Source of the DNA: Burkholderia cenocepacia
Lineage (GTDB): Bacteria; Pseudomonadota; Gammaproteobacteria; Burkholderiales; Burkholderiaceae
Assembly (NCBI RefSeq): GCF_014211915.1
Contig: NZ_CP060041.1
Span: 682,001 to 746,000 of the forward strand
DNA: 64,000 nt
Direction of reading: 5' to 3'
A model generated the notes under the pieces. It had not been told where the DNA came from, searched no databases, and saw only the letters and a program-made list of their open reading frames with translations. The number at the start of each line of letters is the position of its first letter. Position 1 is the first letter of the stretch. This document shows, piece after piece, positions 29,252 through 38,278 of this stretch. Position numbers and translations under genes: made by a program.

Positions 29252-30046
29252 ATGAAAGCCGTTGCACTGATCGCATTGACCTGCCTCGCGCTGACCGCTT
29301 GCGGCGGCGGTGACGACAATTCCTCGCCTGCTTTATCAGGCGGATCGGGCACGAGCAACAACGGCGGCAGCGGCGGAACGCCGACCACGGGCACATCCGG
29401 CGGCAATCCGGGCTCGCCGACCGCGTCGAACGTCGAGTGCGATCCGGTTTACCAGCAGGGCGATACCGTGCAACTGCACATGTATACGCAAGTGAACTCG
29501 CAGAGCCCGTCGGTCGACAACGGCGTGTACACGCGGACTTACGCGTCGGCCACGTTCGACGGCGTGGCGCTCACGCAGCAGGCCGAAACCACGGCAGGCT
29601 CGCCGATCCAGACCAATCACTACTACCTCGTCGGCAATGGCGTACGCACGTACTACGGCGGCGAAGTCTACAGCGGCGGCACGCTCGCGTTGCGGGACGT
29701 GAACTCGCCGCCCTACGTCGAGACGATCGGGCTCGCGGGAAGCGAGACGGTGAACTACGTGGATACGCCCGTCGTTCCGTCAGGCGGCGCGCAAACGGCT
29801 GTCTCGATCCAGCGGACGTACGTCGCGCGCGAAACGGTCAGCCTCAGGAACGGCAAGGTGTTTGCGAACGCCTGCCATTATCAGACCACGGAGACTACCG
29901 CCAACCAGGCGGTGACGACCAAGACGAGCGCTGACGACTGGCTCGCGCCGGGCGTCGGCGTGGTCAAGTCCGTCGCCAACGTCGGCGGCACGCAGATCGT
30001 CACGCGCGAACTGGAAGCGGCGACGGTGGGCGGCAAGTCGTACTAG
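29252..30046 (+). CDS. Hypothetical lipoprotein with low-complexity linker
   Basis: A 264-residue protein. The signal MKAVALIALTCLALTACGGG ends in a lipobox, and a Gly/Ser/Thr-rich linker of ~45 residues follows, then a beta-rich domain (QLHMYTQVNSQSPSV, RTYVARETVSL) with one cysteine pair (VECDP, NACHY). AGAGGGGGA lies before the ATG at 29252. No family recognised. It is the last of three consecutive lipoprotein genes, and the hairpin at 29124-29144 upstream may separate it from them. Confidence 0.7.
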   Translation: MKAVALIALTCLALTACGGGDDNSSPALSGGSGTSNNGGSGGTPTTGTSGGNPGSPTASNVECDPVYQQGDTVQLHMYTQVNSQSPSVDNGVYTRTYASATFDGVALTQQAETTAGSPIQTNHYYLVGNGVRTYYGGEVYSGGTLALRDVNSPPYVETIGLAGSETVNYVDTPVVPSGGAQTAVSIQRTYVARETVSLRNGKVFANACHYQTTETTANQAVTTKTSADDWLAPGVGVVKSVANVGGTQIVTRELEAATVGGKSY

Positions 30047-30180
30047 ATATCGACGAAGATGCGCGCGGCGGATGGAGCAGTTGCGCCATCCCGTCGCGCC
30101 GCTCGCCCGACAACACGACACAGTGGCGGACATCGATATCCCGCTCGATCAGGACTGCGAACACACCGTACCCCGGCCCT

Positions 30181-31124
30181 TCAGATGGAACGCAGGAACG
30201 CGGCAGACACGCCCAACCGAAGATCCGACGAGAGATTGCGCGACCGTGCGATTTCCTTCGTGAGCTGCATGACCGTGCGGCACGCCAGCGTCAGTTCGCC
30301 GTGAGGCGACATGGCGAGCGCAATGAAGCGCGGCACGGACGGATCGACCACCATCGACGCCTGCAACCGGCATTCCCGTTCCAGATTGGCGATCGCGTAA
30401 GGGCCTAGCAACGCATGGATGCCGCCGTCGGCGACGATGTGCCCCTGCAGGCTCAGTGAATCCGCTTCCGCCGCGAAATTGAGCGACACCTGATGTTCGC
30501 CCGCGATTTGTTCGAGCCGCTCGCGCCAGCTGTTGGGGCGGCAGAAAGAGACCAGCGGAATGCCATCGAGCCTGGAAAACGCGATCGTCGGCTGACTGGT
30601 CAAAGGATCGCCTTCCGCCCCACGAGGTAAGTCGCGGCCTCGACCAGATATTCGTCGCCGTTTCTCGGCGTCGGACTGTTCCGAAACAGGATGGCGAGAT
30701 CGACGCTGCCGTTCTCGAGCCAGGTTTCCAGCAGCGCCCCTTGACCCTCGCGCACCTGTAACTGCACCAGCGGGTAACGCTCTCGAAGCTGGTGGTAAAG
30801 GGTGCTGACGAGGGGATGAGCGGTGGAGGGCAGGATTCCGAGCCTGACCACGCCGATCGGCTCGCCCGCCGTGCTGCGGATGTCGTTGGACAACTGCTCC
30901 GTGCTGGCCAGCCAGGTCCTCACGCGCGGCGCGATACGCGCGCCCAGCTCGGTCAATACCACGCCGCGGCCTGTCCGTTGAAACAGACGGCCGCCGCAAT
31001 ACTGCTCGAGCTCGACGATCTGCCGGCTGATGTGGGGCTGGCTGGTTCCGTAAGCAATGGCCGTCTTGCTCAGGCTCCCGAGTTCCGCCGCGTCGATGAA
31101 TAGCTTCCAGGCCGCATAGTCCAC
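30181..31124 (-). pseudogene. LysR-family transcriptional regulator, interrupted by a -1 frameshift
   Basis: The N-terminal frame holds a LysR helix-turn-helix (LGSLSKTAIAYGTSQPHISRQIVELEQY) and the start of the effector domain, then stops at 30600 after TYLVGRKAIL. The next frame continues at once with GDPLTSQPTIAFSRLDGIPLVSF and runs to 30181, ending the normal ~314-residue length. One missing C at 30611-30612 explains the break (AAGGC for AAGGGC in the gene sense). The GTG start at 31124 is chosen because GGGGGGAGG precedes it by 7 bases. Divergent from the DapA-family gene, it is the likely regulator of that catabolic unit. Confidence 0.75.
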
Positions 31125-31306
31125 CGCGAAGCCTCCCCCCAAGATATGTCAAATCAGTATAGCTGAAATGTGTACTCTGGCTGTTCTCGCATGGGTCGCG
31201 CGTCCCTACACTGCAACGCATGCACCGTTGTTCCGGCGCGATGCGCAACGGGCAGCGGGCTCTCCTCTTGGAAAGAGGAGCGGAAAAGCTCACATTTGGA
31301 GACGTC

Positions 31307-32230
31307 ATGAAAGCGATCGATCTGCGCGGTTTGGTCCCGGCACCCGTTACCCCTTTCACCCGCGAGGGCGCGGTGGACCATGCCGCCATTCAACGGCTGG
31401 GCGCGTGGCTGGGCGGCATCGAAGGCGTCAAAGGTCTGACGGTGCTCGGGCACGCAGGCGAAGGCACGTTCCTCTCGCAGAAAGAACAGGCTCAAGTCAT
31501 CGAAAGCTTCGTGAAGTCCGTCGACGGCAAGATTCCGGTCATCGCCGGTATCACGCTCGAAGGCACGGACGTGGCGGTGGAAGAGGCGAAGCGCGCGGTG
31601 GAGGCCGGCGCGTCGGCCGGTCTGGTGTATCCGTCGCACGGCTGGCTGCGCTTCGGCTATCAGAAAGGCGCGCCGCAGGATCGCTACCGCGCGATCCACG
31701 AGGGCAGCGGCCTGCCGCTCATCCTGTTCCAGTACCCGGACGCCACCAAGGCGACCTACAACCTCGAAACACAGCTGGAAATCGCCGCGCAACCGGGCGT
31801 CTTCGCGATGAAAAACGGCGTACGCAACATGCGTCGCTGGGACGTCGAGATTCCGATCATCCGACGCGAGCGTCCGGAACTGCAAATCCTGACGTGCCAC
31901 GACGAGTATCTGCTTCACACGATGTTCGACGTCGACGGCGCGCTCGTCGGCTACGGCGGCCTGGCTCCCGAACCGCTCATCGAACTGATCAGGGCAGGCA
32001 AGGCGAAAGACTACCCGGCCGCCCGCGCGATTCACGATCGCCTGCTGCCGGTGACGCGCAACGTGTATCACCGCGGGTCGCACATGGAAGGCACCGTCGC
32101 GCTCAAGCATGGCCTGGTGGCCCGCGGCATCCTCGAACACGCTACCGTGCGCTCGCCGTTGCTGCCGCTCGCGCAAGGCGCGGACGTTGAAATCGCGGAC
32201 GCGCTTCGTTCGGCCGGCCTCGTCGACTGA
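31307..32230 (+). CDS. Dihydrodipicolinate synthase/N-acetylneuraminate lyase family protein
   Basis: A 307-residue class I aldolase-type (beta/alpha)8 enzyme. Family marks are the early LVPAPVTPFT, the GLTVLGHAGEGTFLS stretch in place of GTTGE, the active-site tyrosine in FQYPDATK, and the Schiff-base lysine in GVFAMKNGVRN. Members cleave or dehydrate keto-sugar acids and related pyruvate-derived compounds. GGAG precedes the ATG at 31307. It is followed on the same strand by an MFS permease and a porin and faced by a LysR gene, so it is the catabolic enzyme of a small uptake-and-breakdown unit. The exact substrate is open. Confidence 0.85.
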   Translation: MKAIDLRGLVPAPVTPFTREGAVDHAAIQRLGAWLGGIEGVKGLTVLGHAGEGTFLSQKEQAQVIESFVKSVDGKIPVIAGITLEGTDVAVEEAKRAVEAGASAGLVYPSHGWLRFGYQKGAPQDRYRAIHEGSGLPLILFQYPDATKATYNLETQLEIAAQPGVFAMKNGVRNMRRWDVEIPIIRRERPELQILTCHDEYLLHTMFDVDGALVGYGGLAPEPLIELIRAGKAKDYPAARAIHDRLLPVTRNVYHRGSHMEGTVALKHGLVARGILEHATVRSPLLPLAQGADVEIADALRSAGLVD

Positions 32231-32464
32231 CTCCCGCGCGGTACGTCCATAGCCGGATGCCGACGGCGCAGCGCCGCCCGCTGTGCCGTTGGCATCGAGC
32301 AGTCGGGGCGGCGCGCAAACCTCGTGGCGCGCGCCGCCGCCGACAGGCTCGGCAAACGATAAAAAAACGCGCCGATGTCGCGGCAAGCCATAAAAAACGC
32401 GACCGGCGCTGCAAAACAAGAAGCAAGCCGAAGGTCCATAAAATGCAGCTTTTCAGGAGACAGC

Positions 32465-33907
32465 ATGAACACCCCTTCGACCGCCTGCGGCGTCGACCTT
32501 GGTCGATCCGCGAGCGAAACGCGTCCCATGAGCGAGCAACTGCGGGCGGCGAACCTGTTGTTCCGCATCGAGAACGTGCCGTTCTGCAAGTGGCACACTC
32601 GGGCACGGATCGTCATGGGCAGCGCGACCCTCTTCGATGCATTCGACGCACTTTCGCTGGCTTTCGTGCTGCCCGTCCTGGTGGGGCTGTGGCATCTTTC
32701 TCCCGGTCAGATCGGCGTGCTGATCGCTGCCGGCTATCTGGGCCAGGTCGTCGGCGCGTTGGTGTTCGGCTGGCTGGCCGAGCGCCTGGGGCGAGTGCCG
32801 AGCGCCACCGTCGCGGTGGGCGTCATGTCGGCGATGAGCGTCGTATGCGCGTTCACCGGCAGCTTTCACATGCTGTTTCTGATGCGCTTCCTGCAAGGCA
32901 TCGGCGTGGGCGGAGAAGTGCCCGTGGCCGCCACGTACATCAACGAGCTGTCTCAGGCGCACGGCCGCGGGCGTTTCTTCATCCTGTACGAACTCATTTT
33001 CCCGTTGGGCCTGCTCGCGGCCGCGCAGCTCGGTGCGTTCGTCGTCCCGCGCTTCGGCTGGGAAACTATGTTCCTGATCGGCGGGATTCCGGGCATGGTC
33101 GTCGCGATCCTGATCGCACGTCTTCCGGAGTCGCCGCGCTGGCTCGTTGCACGCGGGCGTCTCGATAAGGCCGAACGGATCATCGAGCGGCTGGAAGCCA
33201 GCACGACGAAGCGCAACCTCGACATACAAGTCCAAAGGGCCGAGGTGGACGCGCGCGTGGCGAGCCTTCTGGTCGGACGACAGTCGAAGCGGAAGGGAAC
33301 CTGGAAGGAACTCTTCTCGCCGTTCTACCGAGGCCGCACCGTCGTCGTGTGGCTGCTTTGGGCAAGCGCTTATTTCGTGGCCAATGGCATCAACAACTGG
33401 CTGCCGAGCCTCTACAGGACGGTCTACCATCTGCCGCTGCAGACGTCGCTTCAGATGGCATCCATCTCGAACGTCCTGAGTACGTGCGGGGTGCTTGCCT
33501 GTGCGCTGCTGATCGATCGGGTCGGGCGCCGCCGGTGGGCAATGGCCTGCTTCATCATCAGCGCGGCCCTGCTTGCCGTACTCGGCATTCATGGCGCCGG
33601 CAGCGCGTGGTCCGTGATGTTGCTCGGATCGTCGGCGTACGCGGTGATGGCAACGACCACGGTCCTTCTGTACCTGTACACCCCTGAGATCTACCCCACC
33701 CGGATGCGCGCCATCGGCACCGGTCTCGCGACCTCCTGGCTGCGCGCGGCGTCTGCTGCCGCGCCGGCGATCGTCGGCGTCGTATTGACCGGGAAAGGCA
33801 TCGCCGCGGTATTCGTCATGTTTGCCGCGGTCAGTGCGGTGGGTTTCTTCGTCGCCGCGCGAATGGTGGAGACGACCAATCGTTCGCTCGAGGAAATTTC
33901 CCCGTAG
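32465..33907 (+). CDS. MFS transporter, sugar/aromatic-acid symporter type
   Basis: A 480-residue, 12-helix permease. The inter-helix signature GWLAERLGRVP after helix 2, the LQGIGVGGEVPVAATYINE segment, and SPRWLVARGRLDKAER in the central loop place it in the sugar porter/aromatic-acid symporter branch. AGGAGA precedes the ATG at 32465. The central loop carries a basic stretch (GRQSKRKGTWKELF). A terminator follows at 33927. It should import the substrate of the DapA-family enzyme upstream. Confidence 0.87.
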   Translation: MNTPSTACGVDLGRSASETRPMSEQLRAANLLFRIENVPFCKWHTRARIVMGSATLFDAFDALSLAFVLPVLVGLWHLSPGQIGVLIAAGYLGQVVGALVFGWLAERLGRVPSATVAVGVMSAMSVVCAFTGSFHMLFLMRFLQGIGVGGEVPVAATYINELSQAHGRGRFFILYELIFPLGLLAAAQLGAFVVPRFGWETMFLIGGIPGMVVAILIARLPESPRWLVARGRLDKAERIIERLEASTTKRNLDIQVQRAEVDARVASLLVGRQSKRKGTWKELFSPFYRGRTVVVWLLWASAYFVANGINNWLPSLYRTVYHLPLQTSLQMASISNVLSTCGVLACALLIDRVGRRRWAMACFIISAALLAVLGIHGAGSAWSVMLLGSSAYAVMATTTVLLYLYTPEIYPTRMRAIGTGLATSWLRAASAAAPAIVGVVLTGKGIAAVFVMFAAVSAVGFFVAARMVETTNRSLEEISP

Positions 33908-33926
33908 CCACTCGCATGCCTGACGG

Positions 33927-33964
33927 CGCCTTCCCCTGAGAAGCCTCGCGGGAAGGCGTTTCCT
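33927..33964 (+). terminator. Rho-independent terminator after the MFS gene
   Basis: CGCCTTCCC (33927-33935) pairs with GGGAAGGCG (33950-33958) across a 14-base loop and is followed by TTTCCT. It sits 20 bases after the MFS stop, so the porin downstream may need its own promoter. Confidence 0.7.
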
Positions 33965-34093
33965 CGCTCGTCACGCCAGCGACTTCGGCGACGTGCTCGA
34001 AACAATGGCCGCCATTCCCGCTATTCAATCAGCACTACAGATGGATGGTCACGGAAAAAGCCGCTCACAAAAATATGAATGGAGACAATCGAA

Positions 34094-35167
34094 ATGAAAA
34101 AGACACGACAGGTCGTGGTGCGCGTTGCCGCTCGGCGCGTTGTCGGTACGCTCGGCGTGACGGCGATATTCAGCGCCGGTCTGGTATTGAATTCCGTCGG
34201 GGCATACGCGGATAGCGGCTCCCAGGTCCAGCTTTATGGCCTCATCGGCACCTACGTCGGCAGTATCAAACGCAGCGACACGCCGCAGTCCGCGGTACAG
34301 ATGGGGAGCGGCGGGCTGACCACGTCGTTCTGGGGAATCCGCGGCAAGGAAGACCTTGGCGGCGGCGTCGGCGCCATTTTCGTTCTCGAAAGCTTCTTTC
34401 AACCCGCGAACGGCGCGCTCGGGCGCAGTACGGCGGACCCGTTCTGGTCGCGCAACGCGTACGTGGGCTTTCAAGGCGACTTCGGGCAGGTGACCTTCGG
34501 GCGACAAAGAAACCCGGCCTATACGGCTGAATCCCTCGTCAATCCGTTCGGATCCTCGACCGTCTTCTCTCCGCTCGTCCTGCAGACGTTCGTGACCAAC
34601 TATGGCGGGACGATCATCGGCGATACGGTGTGGAACAACACCGTCAAGTACACGACGCCGGACTTCAAGGGGTTCGCCGCCACCGTCATCTACGGTCTTG
34701 GCGGCGTGGCGGGTTCGCCGGGCGTCGGTAATCTCGGCGTTCACCTGAACTATCAAGGGCATGGCCTCACGGCCGTGTTGTCCGGCCAGCGCGTGCGGTA
34801 TACCGCGGCAGGGCCGGTCGGCGCGCAGTACGCCTATCTGGCCGGCGCGGCATACGACTTCAAGCTCGTCACGCTCTACGGCGCGTGGGCGATGACGAGC
34901 GACGCGAGTACGCCGACCGGCAGCCACACCTACGAAGCCGGCTTGTCGATCCCGTTGTCACCGGCCGATTTCCTGCTCGCGGAGTGGGCGCGCACGAAGC
35001 GGTCCGGCGCTACCCCGGCGGCCGGCAGCCTGCGGAATACCGCGTCCGTCGGCTACAACCACCTGCTGTCGAAACGGACGGACCTCTACGCGGTTTACGC
35101 TTACGACAAGCTGAGCGCTCACCCCACCGGCAACACGTTTGCGGTGGGCATTCGCCACACGTTCTGA
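34094..35167 (+). CDS. Gram-negative general porin
   Basis: A 357-residue trimeric-type porin. A signal peptide is cleaved near GAYADSG, and the mature barrel begins SQVQLYGLIGTYVG, typical of betaproteobacterial porins. Loop 3 and strand marks (SFWGIRGKEDLGGG, NAYVGFQGDFGQVTFGRQ) and the final phenylalanine in FAVGIRHTF are present. GGAG at 34081-34084 supports the ATG at 34094. It belongs with the DapA-family lyase and MFS permease as the outer-membrane entry gate for their substrate. Confidence 0.92.
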   Translation: MKKTRQVVVRVAARRVVGTLGVTAIFSAGLVLNSVGAYADSGSQVQLYGLIGTYVGSIKRSDTPQSAVQMGSGGLTTSFWGIRGKEDLGGGVGAIFVLESFFQPANGALGRSTADPFWSRNAYVGFQGDFGQVTFGRQRNPAYTAESLVNPFGSSTVFSPLVLQTFVTNYGGTIIGDTVWNNTVKYTTPDFKGFAATVIYGLGGVAGSPGVGNLGVHLNYQGHGLTAVLSGQRVRYTAAGPVGAQYAYLAGAAYDFKLVTLYGAWAMTSDASTPTGSHTYEAGLSIPLSPADFLLAEWARTKRSGATPAAGSLRNTASVGYNHLLSKRTDLYAVYAYDKLSAHPTGNTFAVGIRHTF

Positions 35168-35403
35168 TTCCCGCCCGCATCCCCTCCAACGCCTCGCAGC
35201 GCCAAATCCTTCCCTGAACGGGAGGTCGCGTTTATGATCCGCCATGCAAGCGGTGGTCGCTGGAATCGTCTGGTTGGTCGCACAACCATTCCGTTCCTTC
35301 GGCACCGCTTTCCTTTTGTGCTTAACCTTCACACGAATTCACGAAGATCCCATGCAACGCGTGGTCTCGTCGTCGCCGAATCGAAAGCGATCTGTAAACA
35401 ACA

Positions 35404-37485
35404 ATGCTGCCGACCAGTTATAACGCGTTGCTCGTTCTTCTTTCGCTGCTGATTGCCATATTGGCGTCCTACACCGTGCTGGACATGGCTGGGCGCATCA
35501 AGAGCGCTCAGGGGCATGCCGCACGGTGGTGGCTGGTCGGCGGGGCTTGCGTGATGGGCACGGGCATCTGGTCGATGCATTTCGTCGGCATGCTCGCTTT
35601 CGCGTTGCCGATTCCACTCGGATACGATCCGGCCATTACCTTGCTGTCGTTGCTGATCGCGATCGTCTGCTCCACGGGCGCACTGTGGCTCGTCTGCCGG
35701 GACACGCTGAAGTGGCGCCGGCTGTGCGGCGGGGCCATGTTGATGGGGGCCGGCGTAGCGGGCATGCATTACACGGGCATGGCGTCGATGCGCATGTCGC
35801 CCGGCATCGGCTACGACCCGTTGCTCGTTTGCCTGTCGGTCGCGATTGCCGTGGTCGCATCGGGCGCCGTGCTGTGGATCGTATTCATCCGGCGTGCCAA
35901 CTCGTCGCGCGTGCGCCTGCTCAACCTGGGATCGGCCGTCCTGATGGGCGCCGCCATCGCCGGCATGCACTATACCGGGATGGCCGCCGCCCGCTTCCCG
36001 CTGGGCAGCATCTGCGGGGCAGCCGGCTCGCGCATGGACGCCGGCTGGCTGGCACTGGTCATCATCGTCGCCACGTTGGCCATACTCGCCATTGCGTTGA
36101 TCGTCTCCATCCTCGACCTGCGTCTGGAGGCCCGCACGGCGGTACTGGCCACGTCACTGGCCGCAGCCAACCAGGAATTGACGTATCTGGCGCTGCACGA
36201 CAACCTCACCAAGCTCCCCAATCGCGTGCTGCTCGAAGACCGGATCGATCAGGCGATTCAGGGTGCCGACCGCGAGCACGGAAGCTTCGCGCTGATGTTC
36301 ATGGACCTCGATGGATTCAAGGCGGTCAACGATGCCTATGGTCATCACGTCGGCGATCTGTTGCTGGTCGACGTGGCGCGGCGCATCGGCGCGAACCTGC
36401 GTTCGCAGGACACGATTGCCCGCCTGGGGGGCGACGAATTCGTGCTGGCCGTGGCGGTGGACGAGCCCGCGGACGCGGCCGACGTGGCGGACAAGATATT
36501 GGCGGTGATCCGGAAACCGTTCCGCGTGTCCGAACACGAATTGCGCGTGTCGGCCAGTATCGGCATTGCGCTCTATCCCGGCAACGGTAGCGATTTCCGC
36601 GACCTGATGACCAATGCCGATGCAGCGATGTATCACGCCAAGGCACTCGGCCGGAACGCGTACTGTTTCTTCGAGGCATCGATGAACGCGAATGTCCGCG
36701 AGCACCTGAAAATCGTGCAGGAGCTCCGTTTGGCGCTGGAGCGGCGTGAACTGGTCCTGCACTACCAGCCGAAGTTCGACGTCCCGCACGGACCGATCAT
36801 CGGCGTCGAGGCGCTGTTGCGATGGATGCACCCGACGCGCGGTCTCATTTCACCCGATCAGTTCATCCCGATTGCGGAAAAGACCGGCTTGATCGTGCCG
36901 ATCGGCGAGTGGGTGCTGGACGAGGCCTGTCGGCAGATGCGCGTGTGGTGCGATGCAGGTCGAACCGACTGGACGATGGCCGTCAACCTGTCGCCGCTGC
37001 AATTCGGTCACGCGAGCCTGATCCGGGTCGTGGAGGCCACCTTGCAGCGGCACGCGCTGGAGCCGCACTGCCTGACGCTGGAGATCACGGAATCGACCGC
37101 GATGCGCGATGCGGACGCCAGCTTGAGAATCCTGCAGCAGCTTCACGACATGGGCGTGCGCATTTCCATCGACGACTTCGGAACGGGTTATTCAAGCTTG
37201 CTGTATCTCAAACGCTTGCCGGCCAGCGAGCTCAAGATCGACCGCGGCTTCATTCGCGATCTCGAACACGATACCGAAGACGCCGCGATCATTTCGGCGA
37301 TCGTCGCCCTCGGCCGGGCACTGGACCTGAAGATCGTCGCGGAGGGCGTTGAAACGACGGCCCAGCAGCAGTTCCTGACCCAACTCGGCTGCAACTCGCT
37401 GCAGGGCTTCCTGCTCGGGCGCCCGATGCCGGCGGATCACTTCGTCGAAATGACCGCGCACGGCAACGGGATCAACACCATTTGA
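35404..37485 (+). CDS. Membrane MHYT-sensor GGDEF-EAL cyclic-di-GMP protein
   Basis: A 693-residue protein. Residues ~1-235 are a seven-helix MHYT sensor with the repeated motif as MHFVGM, MHYTGM and MHYTGM, thought to bind copper and sense oxygen, CO or NO. A GGDEF diguanylate cyclase follows, with the intact signature RLGGDEF near residue 342, then an EAL phosphodiesterase domain with GVEALLRW near 467, ITESTAM, DDFGTGYSSL and EGVETTAQ. Both catalytic motifs look intact, so it may make or break c-di-GMP depending on the signal. It is read alone, with no terminator seen before the next gene. Confidence 0.92.
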   Translation: MLPTSYNALLVLLSLLIAILASYTVLDMAGRIKSAQGHAARWWLVGGACVMGTGIWSMHFVGMLAFALPIPLGYDPAITLLSLLIAIVCSTGALWLVCRDTLKWRRLCGGAMLMGAGVAGMHYTGMASMRMSPGIGYDPLLVCLSVAIAVVASGAVLWIVFIRRANSSRVRLLNLGSAVLMGAAIAGMHYTGMAAARFPLGSICGAAGSRMDAGWLALVIIVATLAILAIALIVSILDLRLEARTAVLATSLAAANQELTYLALHDNLTKLPNRVLLEDRIDQAIQGADREHGSFALMFMDLDGFKAVNDAYGHHVGDLLLVDVARRIGANLRSQDTIARLGGDEFVLAVAVDEPADAADVADKILAVIRKPFRVSEHELRVSASIGIALYPGNGSDFRDLMTNADAAMYHAKALGRNAYCFFEASMNANVREHLKIVQELRLALERRELVLHYQPKFDVPHGPIIGVEALLRWMHPTRGLISPDQFIPIAEKTGLIVPIGEWVLDEACRQMRVWCDAGRTDWTMAVNLSPLQFGHASLIRVVEATLQRHALEPHCLTLEITESTAMRDADASLRILQQLHDMGVRISIDDFGTGYSSLLYLKRLPASELKIDRGFIRDLEHDTEDAAIISAIVALGRALDLKIVAEGVETTAQQQFLTQLGCNSLQGFLLGRPMPADHFVEMTAHGNGINTI

Positions 37486-37619
37486 GCGTTTTCCGCTCCC
37501 GGCGTGGCGGTAGCGCATGCAGGCACCCGTGTGCCGGGCGCGTCGGCAAGTTCCGTTTCGATGAAGGCCGACGAATGAACGATTCGGAATCGGTCGCCGA
37601 GGCCCGCACGGACGCGCCG

Positions 37620-38156
37620 TTACGCCACAGCCGGAAAATCGAGCGTCGTATCGTTCACGCGATTGACGAGGTTCGTGAACGTGATCGATGCGATGGCGAG
37701 ACTGATCTCGATGAGCTGGCGTTCCGTATAGCCCGCTGCGCGCACCGCATCGACGACCGCAACGGGAACCGTGCCGTGCGTGCCGACGAGCGTACGGACA
37801 TACGCGACCAGCGCGTCCCGCGCGGCGTCGCCGGTTGTCGCGCCTGCGCGCACCTGCTTCATCTGATCACTCGTCAGGCCTGCCAGCTTGCCCATCAGCG
37901 TGTGAGCGGCCACGCAGTAATCACATCCCGCGTATTCGCTGACCGTCAGCTTGATCACCTCGATATCGGCCTTGCCGAGTGTGCTTGCCGCGACCGCCGC
38001 ATCGAATGCCAGCGCCGCGCCGAGCGCTTCGGGGCTTTGCGTGCCGATGGTTGCGTAGGCGTTGGGCACCTTGCCGACAGCCTTCTTGATTTTCGCGAAC
38101 ACTTCAGCGGTCGCGCCGGTTGCCTCTTCAGGGTGAATGGTGGTGAGACGGGACAT
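37620..38156 (-). CDS. Carboxymuconolactone decarboxylase-like (AhpD-type) protein
   Basis: A 178-residue alpha-helical protein of the carboxymuconolactone decarboxylase/AhpD family. The redox motif CDYCVAAH with its following histidine is intact, the mark of the peroxidase-associated AhpD branch and not of the decarboxylase. Alkylhydroperoxidase-like members reduce peroxides. It is divergent from an AraC regulator whose start is 122 bases away, so that regulator probably controls it. Confidence 0.9.
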   Translation of the reverse strand: MSRLTTIHPEEATGATAEVFAKIKKAVGKVPNAYATIGTQSPEALGAALAFDAAVAASTLGKADIEVIKLTVSEYAGCDYCVAAHTLMGKLAGLTSDQMKQVRAGATTGDAARDALVAYVRTLVGTHGTVPVAVVDAVRAAGYTERQLIEISLAIASITFTNLVNRVNDTTLDFPAVA

Positions 38157-38278
38157 GATCGACTCCTTGCTTCATGGTTGAACGGTTAGCCATGTCGTAT
38201 GGCATGGGAGTCAGTGTAGGGATGCGCGGCGGTTTCTTTAATGCCATACTGCCGCAACTCCATGCTCAAACGTCTCAT

